Origin: Rhizoclosmatium globosum
Taxonomy: Eukaryota; Chytridiomycota; Chytridiomycetes; Chytridiales; Chytriomycetaceae
Assembly: GCA_002104985.1 (NCBI GenBank)
Contig: MCGO01000029.1
Span: 310,001-374,000 of the forward strand
DNA: 64,000 bases
Direction: 5' to 3'
The notes under the pieces are model-generated. The model did not search any database. It worked only from the letters and a program-made list of their open reading frames with translations, and was not told where the DNA came from. The position numbers and the translations under genes are program-made. Positions 1-12,489 of the stretch are shown one piece after another (the first letter of the stretch is position 1; each line of letters starts with the position of its first letter).

Positions 1-1340
1 AACCAATGGGATAAGAAAGCGTCAAGTTGCCACTGGCATTGGTACCAGCTGTTACACCCAAAGCAGAAAGGACTGACGTCCACATATGCATGAAAGCAGC
101 AATGACTCCAACCGTTCCAATACTTTTACGAGAAAATGCAATTTCCAGTTGTGAGTATTTCATCATATCTTTGGCTTTGAGGTTTACTTCTTGTTCATAT
201 TCTGAATGAACCACTTTTGCTTCTGGACTTAAGACAAAAATATTTGGAGAGTTTCCCACTTGTAAAGATGATCGAAACCATATCCACTGTAGATGATGTG
301 CCATAGCTGAAAGTGAAGCAGGTGCAATCAAATCTGTAGTTGGTGTTCGTTCATTATAGTCGCTGAACTGAAGCATACGTGCAGCCAAACCATTTGCCTC
401 ATTGTTGTTGCCACGCAGAAATGCAGACATATTTTCAGGCTATTGTTTTGAATCAGTACAGTTAAAATGAGCTTGATTGTACTTACAACAGCAGCTCCAG
501 TCAACACAACACGTGTACAAGGCAAGGGCAACCGTTTTTCACCATCACTCATATTCCGTGTTGTAACACGGCTCACTTCACCTCCATCAGCAAAAGAAAA
601 AGCCTCGGTTCCATATCCATGGTTTTTACTTGTAAATGTGGACAAAACTCCCTGATATAATCATTTAGCTAGTTTTATATCACACTAATATCCTCTTTAC
701 CATTGCTTCATCATGATGCTTGATGCAGAACCCATTGTTGCTGTCCAGCATTACATTAAATGCTGCTGGAGTAGCTATGGGAGTGTAGTTTGGAAGCGGG
801 ACCTTGATATCAATTAATTTGATACCAGTAATCTGAACATAGGGAGTAAGTTTTAATAATTGTTGATACAGTAAGCATACCATATCAGCTGCAACCCGAT
901 TATTAAAGTCCATCAGACCTGACTTATTTGAACCAGATGGAAGTGCCACAATAGGCCAAATAATTGTCTGCTTTGAGTGATTTTCACTGAACTTCACTTT
1001 GGAGTGAGCGAGAGAGATGCAAGACTGAATGAACAGTGTTACTGACATAATAGCAACAATAATAACACCAAACATTTGCAAACAGGCCTCCTAATGCAGG
1101 CATTATGTCACTCATTCCTTGAGAAGCAGCAACATCATTGGCATAGGCAAGTAGAAGTGCGGGGAAGTTGGACTTGTCCAGCTGGATTGTTTTGGCTAGA
1201 ATGTGTGTTTGAGACACAATTCTCCGCTCAAGCAAAATCTTTTGCCGGCCTGCATTTAAGTAGTCCAGTGCATCTAATGGTGGAAGAGGCTCCTTTGTTG
1301 TTCCAGACAGGATGTTACCTGGGGTTGGGTTGGCTGACAT
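1..1340 (-). CDS. Hypothetical protein, 3' end outside the window
   Basis: I do not recognise this protein. The start codon is at 1340 (MSANPTPGNIL). Four exons read in one frame: 1340-1074, 1024-701, 651-487 and 439-1, separated by GT-AG introns of 47-50 bp that each fall in phase 0. The frame is still open at position 1, so the C-terminus is missing. The protein is about 400 residues so far, with no obvious membrane segment and no motif I can name. It lies head-to-head with the KDZ transposase, with an inverted repeat and a minisatellite between them. It could be a host gene or a passenger of the transposon; the sequence does not decide. Confidence 0.5.
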
Positions 1341-1438
1341 TTTTGAATTTTTGAAAGAACCAAAAATTTGGAAGTTGCTGTCTTATAAGACTAAAAAAGC
1401 ATTCTTATGATGCAATTGCATGTGTATGACATCATTAA

Positions 1439-1486
1439 GCATGCACTTGTATAGCCATTGTTACCACTTGTATACAATGTGCATGC
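1439..1486. repeat. Inverted repeat (hairpin-forming) upstream of the KDZ transposase
   Basis: The left arm at 1439-1453 begins GCATGCACTTGTATA. The right arm at 1471-1486 is its reverse complement with one extra base, and the spacer is about 17 bp. Further AATTGCATG motifs occur at about 1414 and 1508. It may be a subterminal repeat of the transposon or a regulatory palindrome. I found no matching arm downstream of the transposase. Confidence 0.6.
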
Positions 1487-1623
1487 TTTTTTCATACAGA
1501 TGACACAATTGCATGCATTCAAAACAAAAAAAGACTATAAGTTTGGGCAATATCTGTCATCTTGTCTTCAATATTGTTACACACTCTGCTGTTGTACACT
1601 ACAGAAATACTATTGAACATTAC

Positions 1624-1771
1624 TGTTACACAACTCTACTCTTCTCTGTTACACAACTCTTGTCTTCCGTCCTTGCAACTGTTACACAACTCTACTCTTC
1701 TCTGTTACACAACTCTTGTCTTCCGTCCTTGCAACTGTTACACAACTCTACTCTTCTCTGTTACACAACTC
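1624..1771. repeat. 56-bp minisatellite, about 2.6 copies
   Basis: The unit starts TGTTACACAACTCTACTC and recurs exactly at 1624, 1680 and 1736; the third copy stops after 36 bp. Each unit itself contains two TGTTACACAACTC sub-repeats. It lies just before the probable start of the KDZ transposase. Open frames across it are repeat artefacts. Confidence 0.9.
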
Positions 1772-1786
1772 AGCTACACTTTTATC

Positions 1787-4039
1787 ATGCTTAAATTTCT
1801 CTGTGAGGCTACCTTGTATGGAATTTACACCATTCTACTGGCTATAGCTGGATTAGACAGACGCCGGAACAACTTATTTATGAATGATGTGAAAGCCATT
1901 TATCCAGCATTAAGTGATTATCAGATATCTCTGCTGTTGAACTTGTCATCAAGGCTTGCTGAACCAAAATTTGAAAAGCTTACTGGACTTATTTGTGAAA
2001 GTTTTATCACTGAATAACTGTTGGGCTCTCCAGTAATGCTTTACCCTCCCTTGGATTGTGGATCCTGTGGTAAAATAGTTAAGAGCCAACTACTTAAAGC
2101 TGGAAACAAAGCTATCTACACTGATGCAGGAACATTGCATGGCTGTGAGTAATGATTCACAATTACAATTATAATATTAACATTTTTTTAAGTAGAATTC
2201 AAGGTGCGGTGCTCAGCATGCAAAGCTTTCACATTTTATTCCTATCACACTATCAATGGAAATCGCCACTGGAACAAATCTGCGCTTTTGCAAAAGTACT
2301 TTGTGACTTCTAGTCAAACAGCCTTCTCCTTGACTCTCCTCCAACGCTTTTCAGTTCAACTATTAATTAGCAGTGAGACATTTAAGGGCTTCACAGACTC
2401 ATACAACTACTTTCATAAATACATGCACTATTTTTCTACAAACGGCATGTCTACAAATGAATCAGTTGATATCAAAGACGATGATGAATTTGAGCATTCA
2501 GAAGAAAGAGAAGAAAGGGTACAAGATGAAGATGATGTTCCACTTCGTCTTGCCATGAATCGAAAACGTTTGGCAGAAGCTTGGTTTCACTTCAGCATTG
2601 CATCTGTACTTAATTGTCCTCTCCTGCAAATAGTAGTTTCGGAATATCCAGATCTTGGTAATATCAATGAATCACTTGCTTGGTTGAATCCAATTTTTCA
2701 TCAGTACTTGCAAACGTGGTCTGCACACCACAATTGTTCCTTTCCAGGCTGCAAAGACTGTGTTGTTCTTGACGGAAATGCCAAATTAGCACATTCTATT
2801 TGTTCAGAGAAAAGAGGCACTCTAGTGTCGGGATACTGTGTTTCATACACTCCTGGCTGTACAGAGACTCCAATTAGCAAGAGTCGCTACTGCATGAAAC
2901 ATTCAATCGGGAGATTTGGGCTAGACTCTGATACAGATTCTGGGACTTCTGACTCTGAGAGTGATTTAATCACTGTTTCAACACCTGTTGCTACAACTGT
3001 TGCCAACATCTCCCGAATGACTCTTCGCTCACACTCACCTGTTGTCAATGCTGCAGCAAAAAACGCTCAACCTGGATCATTTACTCCAAAACATAAGTCA
3101 GTTTCAAATCGTTCACAAACCTCACGAGTTGACTTACGTGATCAAGACTTGCAGATGCTAAACGGAATTCCAGTGAGTATGCAAGGTAAAAAGAATGTAT
3201 ACAAAATGCGCTGTGTAAAGTTCTTGAGAAATGAGAATAAGTACTATGCCTGTGTGGATTGGGATGGAAGTGATCAAACAACAACAGAGCCAATGACAGC
3301 TATTTGCGACCTTGCATTGCGCAAAAAGTTAAAAGAATCTGATGGGCAGTGGATAGATCTGGTTAATAGCAGGTATTTATAAAACTATTTTGATAAATAG
3401 CTAATTTGTTACCAGGTATAACACTGCTGCAATACGAAAAACAATTCCAGTGGATTGTAACACACATAAAGATAATATTTTGAATCATATGAAAACTGCA
3501 GGAAACTTGGTTTTTGTACGGCCTTGCCATTGGATTCTGGAAGTAGTAGAACTTCCACGAAGTGAAGGACTTCACCAAGTCCATTACCACTTATGTAATT
3601 ACATTGTGAAAACAGGACTTTCTTTCAATTGGGTTATCATGGACAATGCCTGCCACTTAGCTCCATGTGTAACTACAGCATTAAAATTGTACGGCAGGGA
3701 GCCATCAAATTTGATTCATGAGCTTGGGAGTCTAACTAATGCCAAGTAAGTTGTGTGGAATGCAATTGACTTGATCAACTGATTTCTGAAATTAGATTTG
3801 TCATTGATCGTATGCATGAAGTAGGGCATATACGAGCTGTTTGTCATGGGTTATATTCAGCAAGAAGTTACCCTGAGTTACAAAATGTCAACACAGAAGC
3901 TTGTGAGCAGTTATTCAACTGGTTTGGGACATACCGTCATGCAACTAGGCACATGAACGCACAAAGGTTTCGATTTTTTTGTTTGATGTTATGGTATTTG
4001 AAGAACAAGAAAGTTACAGAAACACAAGTATCAAAATAA
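1787..4039 (+). mobile_element. KDZ (Kyakuja-Dileera-Zisupton) family DDE transposase gene
   Basis: This encodes a cut-and-paste transposase of the fungal KDZ superfamily. An N-terminal cysteine cluster (LDCGSCGKIV, then CSACKAF) resembles the CxC zinc-binding domain that accompanies KDZ enzymes. The catalytic region follows: VLDGNAKL with a downstream Cys-rich segment, then VIMDNACH, then NTEACEQ, which I take as the D, D and E residues. Exons are about 1787-2144, 2193-3372, 3416-3745 and 3796-4039, with introns of 43-50 bp. The first exon contains an in-frame TAA at 2015-2017. It could be removed by a very short (39 bp) GT-AG intron at 1995-2033; otherwise it is a nonsense mutation. The rest of the catalytic domain is open and well preserved. 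No clear terminal inverted repeats or target-site duplication were seen. Confidence 0.8.
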
Positions 4040-4099
4040 ACTATAAATATTAAATGAGTCCATGATTGAGAGTAAGATAAATAGGAGACCAAGTTGAAT

Positions 4100-4745
4100 A
4101 CCAAGTTGAATAGTTCAATAGTTCCAATAGAGGCAAGAGTGAAGAGATTCATAGGAATAGTTCAATAGTCCAATAGTTCCAATAGTGCCAAGGGTGGGAG
4201 AAAAGGGAAAGATGAATAGACTGAAAAGACTGAATAGCTGAATAGTGGAAAGAGTGGAAAGAGGGATAGATAAAAAGACAGAATAGCTGTAATAGCTGAA
4301 TAGTGGCAAGAGTGGGAAGAGGGATAGATGAAAAGACAAAATAGCTGAATAGTAGCAAAAGTGGGAAGAGTGGGAGAGAAGGGAAAGAGGAATAGACTGA
4401 ATAGCTGAATAGTGGCAAGAGTGGGAGAGAAGGGAAGGATAGATAAAAAGACAGAAAAGCTGAATAGTGGCAAGAGTGGGAAGAGTGGGAGAGAAGGGAT
4501 AGATGAAAAGACAGAATAGCTGAATAGTGGCAAGAGTGGGAAGAGTGGGAGAGAAGGGATAGATGAAAAGACAGAATAGCTGAATAGTGGCAAGAGTGGG
4601 AAGAGTGGGAAGAGGGATAGATGAAAAGACAGAATAGCTGAATAGTGGCAAGAGTGGGAAGAGTGGGAGAGAAGGGATAGATGAAAAGACAGAATAGCTG
4701 AATAGTGGCAAGAGTGGGAAGAGTGGGAGATAAGGGAAGGATAGT
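4100..4745. repeat. 60-bp minisatellite downstream of the KDZ transposase
   Basis: About ten degenerate copies of a purine-rich unit with the core AGACAGAATAGCTGAATAG followed by GGCAAGAGTGGGAAGAG. The period is exactly 60 bp in the best region (4501-4620) and 50-60 bp elsewhere, with internal 10-bp GTGGGAAGA sub-repeats. Three long open frames on the minus strand are products of this periodicity and are not genes. Confidence 0.95.
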
Positions 4746-4770
4746 TAAAAAACAGAATTGCTGAATAGTG

Positions 4771-6038
4771 ACCATAGAGCCAATTGCTGAAAAAATTTGA
4801 ACATAATGACAACAAAAGAATTCACAATGTTTGAGCAGTAAGGAAAGTATTTTCTGTAAAGTAAAACAAATCTTCTTTCAAAATTGAATCAGTTGCATCT
4901 AGTATACTAGAATGGATTATGAAAATACATATAAGAATTTAACTTATATTAGTTCCAGGAGAGGGATTTGTGGCTGAAACAAAGCATACAAATCTTTGAA
5001 TGTACATTGATGTAATAGACAAAAGAAATGAAAAGATTCTAAAAGATCTCTTTCTCATTGCTGGCCATGAATGTGGTGGAGGGCGTCTGGAAAAGGACAG
5101 CATGCCACCCGACATACCTGAGCGATGAGCGAGGTGGCCTAGGTTAGTTTCTCCCCCTTTCAAGCATAGTGTCTAGCCTGAGTGTCTGGTTGACCTCCTG
5201 TAAGGGGTGGAAGGGAGGCACCATGACTGCAAGTACAAAAGGACAGGAGGGTTAGTACAGGTTTTAAATCTGGATGGTTTCTCACCTATCCAGACCTGTG
5301 CTACGGGAATAGAGACTGACCAACAATCAACCGGGGATCACTGGATGGGTTTGGTGAGGACAGTGATTGACTTCAGATGCGAACAGGACAGCTTGCGACA
5401 GGGATTTGATGTAATGTGGGCTTGGACCTACTGGACGGACTGTGGGATGGAGGGGACTTCCACTGGTGCATCCAAGATGCGGGAATTTGCGATAAGGTGA
5501 CGTTTTCTTTTTTTATGTATGCTGAGTGAGATACTATTGACTACGGATATGGACAACCTGACATACTTGGCAACAACGCCAGTATCCCGGTCACAGAGAA
5601 CCCCAACAGTAGGTCTAGCTTCCAGATACAGTAGGTCTGGAGTTTTGGTTACCATGGTCTTTGGCGAAACAGCAACAATCAACAAACCAGACAGATTTGT
5701 CATCAAGGATGCAAATGTCCTGAATGCTCTCTGACTGTATGTTACCAACTGCCACAAGTCCAGTTTCTCCAGAAAGTCAAATTTATAAGACATAATAAAG
5801 TTGACCTGCTAGTTCAGGGCATGTCACCAACGCTATCGCGGGACCCCTCTGTGATTGTTGCCCATAACTGAACTATTGTTTATTAGCAATAAATATTTTG
5901 TGACCTCTACCAAAAAGTTGAAAGTATGGAATCAAAGTTTGGCAAACTGAATGCCATTTACTCATCAATCACGTCATTTATACAAACATTACATCCTTCC
6001 GACATCTACTTCTCAGTATACAGGCCAACACACCCTTA
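4771..6038. other. Gene-free interval with no recognised coding sequence
   Basis: Several short open frames (for example 5207-5500 on the plus strand) have no recognisable motif, no consistent exon structure and no good start context. The stretch may be decayed transposon sequence next to the KDZ gene. I see no RNA gene here. Confidence 0.4.
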
Positions 6039-7718
6039 TCATACTTCAGGCTGCCCACCAATTGGTTGTGGACCCCGACATCGTCCCTTTTGATGCCTTC
6101 TTAATCCATCCAATCTATAGAAAGCACCTAGGTTAGCCTTTTGCTATGTAATGCACCTAATACAAACCTCTTGAACTTTTGGAGGCACACGTCACACTGG
6201 ATAGTTTCCACTTCTGAACTATGATGTGTTGTAATAACATGTCGTTTGAAGTCATGTTTCCTCAAGAACTATAAAATTGAGAGTAATTATTAGTTGATGT
6301 TATAACTGGTTTCCTCTTAGATCCTTCGTCTCTCTTCTGCACCTCCATGCAACATACATTCTACTATAACATGTTTGCTTCGCTCACAAACTCACAACCT
6401 CTCGTTTCTCTCCTGACCATCTCATATCAAAAAATCAAACACTTACCGATCGACCACATTCAATACACAAGAACGGTTTCACAACACCAGAATTCTTTTC
6501 AATTCCTCCATGTCCTGAACTGTTCATACGCGGACTGCCAACATGACTCCCGGTCGAACTCCGATGACTTGTTTGAGAACCACCCCATTCACCGTCACTT
6601 GAGAATCCACTCTCAGAACCATTATTGCTGCTCACGTATCCGCACTGGTTCAAGATAGCGTCGAGACTCATTACTGAATAAGGATTGTAAGGTACTTGTT
6701 GTTGTTGTTGCTGCTGTTGCTGCTGTAGTTGAGGAGATGGGTTCATTGAGGGATACATTGAATTTTGATATAAAGCCTGATTTTGATTGAATGCATTCAT
6801 ATTGGTGGGATACATTTGATTCATATTGTTTGGGCTGATGAGATTTGAATTTGGATTGGGCGAGACAGGTCCGAATGAGGCGTAGTTACTAGTGACAGAG
6901 GAAGGGCGAGCGATAGGAGGCCGATCAAGGGAACCGAATCCAGGGGATTGGATGGGGGATTGTTGTTGTTGCTGATAGTTGTTGTTGTAGTCCATTGGCA
7001 GTAATGAGGGTGATACACTCAGGGCCAGGTTGCCCATTCGTCCGTGTATTGAAGCGCCAGAAGAAGAAGCGACAGGGGCGTCACGAGGAGACAATAGATT
7101 TGACATTGGCTTTTTGGAAGTTGAAGTTCGGGAGGCACCAAATATTCCAAGGGAGGGATCCATTTCCTGATCGTGGTCTTCATCGTCTGAGTCATGTGAT
7201 TGTTGTTGTTGCAGTTGTCCTGAGCTGTTTGTGCGCGAGTTTGTTCGAGAGGCCGATGAAGTTCGGGTGAACCAGTTTCTCGAAGTCGGACGCGGTTCAG
7301 TCTGGGTCGGTGGTGCGAGGGCGGCTGGATCCTGCACCGAGAGCGATGATGCCGCCGATGAAGAAGAAGACGAGGCAGCAAATGGATTGATTCGTTTCCA
7401 GAAAGGCGGTGGTTGTTGTTGTTGCTGTTGCTGTTGTTGCTGTTGGTTGATTGCAGCCTGTTCGTCCGCACTCAAACAGTCAAATCGCTGAAGCGGAAGC
7501 GCATCAACAAGAAATGGATCCGGATTGGGGCCGCCTGCGTTCGATTCGTCAATGTTCGCATTCACGGCCGCCGCTGCGAGCGCAAGTCGCTGGGCTGGCG
7601 TCAACGTGGCAACTAGGGACAGCGCGAGGATCCCAAACTCATCATCGTTCGTGGTGGTAGCTGTGGCGGTGGTGGTGGTGCCTGGGTTAGAGTTTGTTGT
7701 CCCTTGTGCTGGTTGCAT
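6039..7718 (-). CDS. PolyQ-rich C2H2 zinc-finger protein (family member 1)
   Basis: A probable DNA-binding transcription factor of about 482 residues. Exons are 7718-6447, 6268-6168 and 6114-6039, with introns of 178 and 53 bp. The N-terminus has a short hydrophobic/basic motif, LTPAQRLALA, shared with two neighbours. The middle is low complexity with long Gln, Ser and Asn runs, including SESGFSSDG, shared with the member at 19438. The C-terminus carries two C2H2 fingers: CIECGRSFLRKHDFKRHV, with its second His just after, and CDVCLQKFKR continuing to LDGLRRHQKGRC. The second finger uses a final Cys (C2HC form). The finger region is split by two introns around a 101-bp exon, as in the other intron-containing members. 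Targets are unknown. Confidence 0.85.
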
Positions 7719-7890
7719 TTGTTGTTGCAGCGGCTCAAAAGAAAAGGAAAGAAGAAAAAGAACTCAAGTTGAAGGCTTGCAACTGAAACACGCTTGAAAC
7801 TGTGATTGGCGGCTGGCGGCTGATTCTTTTCTTAAAGTAGAGAGTTCTGATCTGGTATCCCACAGCACCCTGCCACTTCATATTGCAGAT

Positions 7891-8836
7891 ATGGAGCGGA
7901 CTTATCCGTCCATTCGTCACTGGGCCGCAACCATTTTCCAGACAGCTTCACACCTGATACGGATCCTGCTATCATTAAACAGATCCTCTGCGATGACGAA
8001 GACTCCGAACTTTATCAGCGTGTCGTTGATCAGGCATACAAAGTATTTCAAGACTTCTACTTCAAAAACTACTCACAGACCCCCGCCAGGACGAGCAATA
8101 TGAACCCCTCAACTTTCTCATCCTTGAATGCCGCTTAATGGGCAGGTATGCAATGGAAGCCGCCCGCAGCTTCAAAACCCTTGACGTCCTTGACCGTCTT
8201 TGTCTTGAACACGGTGCAGATTGGGCTCCCTGCGACGATCCTCAAATTGGAAGATTCTTTCTGTACAGTAGCATATTATCGGACGCACTTGGAGAGAACT
8301 GGAAAGAAAAGTGGTTCCATATCATCAATGTCTCCATGCCGCTTTGTGGCGTCGCGAGGGGTTACCAAATAGACTCTCCAGACAATCCGTACGCGCTTCA
8401 GGATAGTGAATTGTTGGAGATTGTACAAATGGGTCTCATGTCTTTAAACCAAGAAGCCATGACTGCAATGCTCACACTCATGAGTGCAAGAAACCTCAAA
8501 ATTGACTCTTGGTATATCTCTTATACGGATCGTCCAGAATATTGGAGACACGCAGTAATTAAGACAATTCGACTCGCGTTTCCTTTTATTGCTTTCGATG
8601 AGACCCGTCACTTTGATGGATTACCTCGCAAGTCTTTACCAGATATGGTGACTCCTTGTCACGACTCTCCTGAACAAGAAGCTGTAAATCTGAGAATCAT
8701 GGATATTGTATGTGAGTTTTTTGAGTTGGACGCAGCTATTTGTGCGTTCTCTGGTGCACTTTTGAAGACAGACTTGTCCTGCAATGATAGAAGTCTCTTG
8801 CAGACAAAATTGGATCAACTTCATAGGAATAAATAG
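7891..8836 (+). CDS. Hypothetical protein, frame broken near its 5' end
   Basis: The main frame, 8138-8836, gives about 230 residues (from MGRYAMEAAR to the C-terminus) with no motif I can name; it looks all-helical. Upstream, a clearly protein-like stretch (PAIIKQILCDDEDSE) lies in a different frame and runs to about 8080. The two can be connected only by a one-base shift at the C5 run 8080-8084, because no GT-AG pair there restores the frame. The true start is not resolved, and an ATG at 7891 is in yet another frame. The gene is either inactivated or carries a sequence error. It lies head-to-head with zinc-finger gene 1 and tail-to-tail with zinc-finger gene 2. Confidence 0.5.
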
Positions 8837-8903
8837 TGAAATTTGGGAATAATTGGCATTCATATGGGAATTTTTCGAGTCAAATGAAATCAATCGATGT
8901 TTA

Positions 8904-9811
8904 TTAACCGCTCGTATCTTCAACTTTTGGCTTTGCCTTGCATCGGCCCTGTTCGTGTTTACGAAGTGCATCCATTCTGCTCAACACGTTGTCAAATAGA
9001 GTGTAAAAAAGCCTATTCAAGCTTACCTTCGGAAAGTACGGCCGCAAAGCTTACATTGAATAATCGGGGCGTCAGGGGCTGGGTGTAACGTCTGGATGTG
9101 ACGTCTCAAATCGTGAAGCCTCATAAACTGGAAACGAAATATCAACGTCACTTCAAGCGAATAGAATGTCAAAAACATTTAAAATACCATTCTTCCACAA
9201 ACAGGGCATAGTGACTGTTTGGGTTCATGATTATTGACACGCTGATTTGAACACGTTATATCAGAAGTATGGCCTTCGTCGTCCAAACTAATATCTCTCA
9301 AATAATTTACGTTGGTATTGCTTGAGTGGCTCTCTGATCCAACGAATGAAAACAGATCATCAAAGTGTGTCGACATTATACCAATCGAAGGAATTGGACG
9401 AGAATGGTCAGTGTGCAGCCCATTAGAATCATACACAGAATTAATGCTTCCAGAATGTATACGAGCGTTTTGAAACGCATATTCGAATGAAGCATCACAG
9501 ATAGTCTCGTGAGAATCTTTTGACTGTGTTCTTGGTTCAGCGGCTGACATTCCAGTTTCGTCAATAGAAGTAATAGAATGTGAATTCAACACATTATAAC
9601 CATCACGCTGCTCAAGTAACTGCTGATGAGGTATTGCTGGAGGCTGAGACTGGACAATCCATGATTCTCCAACTCCAGACGCGACAACAGCTTCGTTGGT
9701 CGTTATTCTCCCTGATAGAGCAATTTGTGCAAGTCTTAAACGTTGTTCACGTGTTAATGTAGATAGAAGAGCGTCCCAGTGGCCAGGGACCTCTGGGGGC
9801 TGCATCCTCAC
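8904..9811 (-). CDS. C2H2 zinc-finger protein (family member 2)
   Basis: About 265 residues from three exons: 9811-9188, 9127-9027 and 8976-8904, with introns of 60 and 50 bp. The N-terminal motif LTREQRLRLAQIALS matches the members at 6039 and 9983. The C-terminal fingers read CPVCGRM, then FMRLHDLRRHIQTLH, then CKLCGRTFRR and MDALRKHEQGRC. The middle exon is 101 bp, the same length and phase as in members 1 and 3, which supports common descent by gene duplication. This copy lacks polyQ. It is a probable nuclear DNA-binding protein; its function is otherwise unknown. Confidence 0.8.
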
Positions 9812-9982
9812 TGTTGGAGGCGGATTCTTTTTTGAAAGTCATGTCTTTTATGACCGACGAATATAGTAAAAGAGGCTGGATTGGCCATTATTTTTATCGT
9901 GAATCCTATTTACTGAATTATTTTCGAGCGGTTTTCGAGTAGTTTTTCCAAGGTGAACGCCCAAAACGAGCGATTACAATCA

Positions 9983-10896
9983 TCAATCATCAACAGAGCC
10001 AGTCTTTCCTTTACACCTTCCTTTTTGATGTTTTCGCAGAGCGTCCAACCTTCCGAATTTTATGATTCAGTCGAAAAGACGAAATAGATGGAATATTCTC
10101 ACCTACGAAACGTTTGATTACATATGTCGCACTGTATTAATGGTGCATCTGGAGGTCGATGCATGGTATGAATGTGCCGTTTCAGGTCGTGATGCCTCAT
10201 AAACTGTATTTGATTGTTAAATACGACAGTGTCGAGACTTTCCTTTACCAATCTTTGACAAAAGATGCATTGAAACTTTCTTATTCCATCATGTGAGTGT
10301 TTTGATGTAGAGACGGAGGTTGAGGGGTATGATGTGCCACGAAAACTTGAGGATGAAATTTGTGAGTGACTTGAAGGCCGTGAGAGCTCTACAGATTCTG
10401 CTATCGATTCGCCGTATATTGTATAATTCATAGGCGGCTCGCTCTTACTTCGCATTTCGGGGATATATCCTATCGATCCAACACAATCCAGCAAAGATGC
10501 AGATGACACGAAAGGTTGGGCGACAACGTCCATGATAGATCCATTCGTTGAGCTTATATTAACGTTGGTTTCAAATAGCTGGTGGGACTGCTGCTGAAAC
10601 TCGGGCGAGGTAAAGCTAGGTTCATCAAACCCCATCAAATCGGACGAAGTCCATTCAGTCTCCAGCTCCTTATCGCTCAGAAAAGGTACAGTATTTTGGT
10701 TATTTAAAGCCATTGTCAGTGGTTGTTTCGGCTCCTGCTGTTCAAGGACAGTAGCGGAATCCATAACAGGCAAATCGTCGCTTTGTGGTGGAAGGCTCAA
10801 AGCGACTTCTGCCAAGCGAAGGCGTTGTGACGGTGTAAGGATTGATACGAAAGCATCCCATTCAGTCTCCGGTTTCATTTTTCGAGCAAATCTCAC
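9983..10896 (-). CDS. C2H2 zinc-finger protein (family member 3)
   Basis: About 271 residues from exons 10896-10249, 10203-10103 and 10049-9983. The first intron is only 45 bp, contains no stop and is a multiple of three, so a naive translation reads straight through it. Its removal joins CIFCQRL to FMRHHDLKRHIHTMH and restores a proper finger. The second finger is CDICNQTFRR plus LDALRKHQKGRC. The N-terminal motif is LTPSQRLRLAEVALS. Adjacent to member 2 in the same orientation, it is probably a tandem duplicate. Confidence 0.8.
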
Positions 10897-10899
10897 AGC

Positions 10900-12489
10900 C
10901 GAACCAACTTCAAGTTCGCAAAACCTACAAATACGCCACGTTCTTCAACCATCCATTCGTCAAAAGCGAAGTTACTTATACAAGTGACTCTTGCGAGATT
11001 CGTACAATTTGAGACGGTCAGCTATAAGATAATTGGTTTGGCTGTTTTGAGTTTATGTGCCCCTTCCGCTGAACAGTCAGTGTAGAACATGGTTTGAGCC
11101 TTCCAAATTGCAGATAAATATGCAGAAAAGATCCTCTCTTCCGCTTGTAAACCCAGTCGGCTGTTAGATATGTTGACCCTGGGGGCTAAAGTTGTCATTT
11201 GGGGGCTGAGAGAATTTCAATGCGAGACTTCGTGGATCTACGCTTATGAGGGACTTAATTCATGCTCGATATTCGTACATGGTTCCTCTTAGAACTGTCA
11301 CAACCGATGGCACACACTTCGTCCCGAAAGAACAAGAAATCTTCGAAAGTTCAAGTAGAGTGGCAACTGTTTCACCAAAAATATGTGGCAATCATGGATT
11401 CCAATCAATCCATATCTCGCTTGTGTGTACACATGTGTGTGATACAGCCGTGGGATATGATAACAATTACAATTTTTCAAGCATAGAGGACTCGAGACTC
11501 ATATAATTGACATTGTTGCGCTAGAAACTAGCTCATTGGATCCAAATACGTGCATAATATTGAGCCCAGAAGTATGGATATGCCTTATATTTAGGCTGGC
11601 CAACAGCCTCAAAAAGTATGGCACTGAATTATTCGCTTCAAGTGACGAGATTCGATTTTTGAAGGAAAGCTTAAGGTCTTAGTACACATGATTCAGATCA
11701 GTCGACGTTGTGTTTAACTTGACTCGGGAGCCGGACGACCATCAAGGCTCATGTGCGCTGACTGACATCAAAACAAGAGAATAATTGCGATAGCATTCAA
11801 GACAGTGGCTGTGAGACTTTTGCATACGCTGATGAAGGAATTCAATGAACTTTGAACAGGAGCTGGATTGGGATTGAGTTCCCTCAGCCATACTTTGGTG
11901 AGGACTTCGTTATATACAATCGGCAGTTACGGGCCATATTTGAGATAAGAGGGTGCTGATGAGATGGTGTGAAAGAGGCTTGCGACTCTCTGTTGGATGT
12001 GTTGAAGTTACCTTTACACGTGAAACGATCCATCAGTCGGTTAGTTACGGTCTTCACAGTTTCTCCTGACGCATATTGAGCTAAATCGACGAAAATGCGA
12101 GCTCTTGTTCGCTCTTTGGCACGCATTCTGGCAAAACTTTTGCTGCAGAGTCATCCAGAACGTCAACATCAACATCAAACCTCATCGTTACTGATGAGAT
12201 ATTCTAAATTTTAGCGTTATTTTATACGCTTCAGTTGTTAGCTAGTCTCTGAATTCTATTGCATAACTCGGTTTTTTACACATCATCACTCAAGAATCAC
12301 TAGCGACGATAGTTACTCGCCACGAAGCTTTTCAAGCGCGATAGTTTTTGCGATCAGTATAACAGTTTGGTCTGAATGACCAAAGTGATTTTTCAAAGTT
12401 TCAAGAATTGGCAAATCCAAACTTCTAAGTTTTGATTACACTTGACATTCTTAGCGCGCGAGTTTGGGTCCAGGTAAACGACATGGCTT
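10900..12489. other. Intergenic region without a supported gene
   Basis: Only short open frames occur (for example 11246-11506 plus and 12126-11884 minus), with no domain signal and no splice pattern linking them. It may contain degraded coding sequence. The sequence immediately before 12490 should hold the HET gene promoter, but I see no clear TATA box. Confidence 0.4.

Noticed and set aside
4480..4740. CRISPR-like array of regular repeats
   Set aside because: The repeats are directly adjacent without unique spacers and the genome is eukaryotic; it is a minisatellite.
4115..4815. Three overlapping open frames of about 200 codons on the minus strand, Ser/Leu/His-rich
   Set aside because: All three frames are open because the 60-bp minisatellite lacks stops; the proteins are simple periodic sequence and overlap one another.
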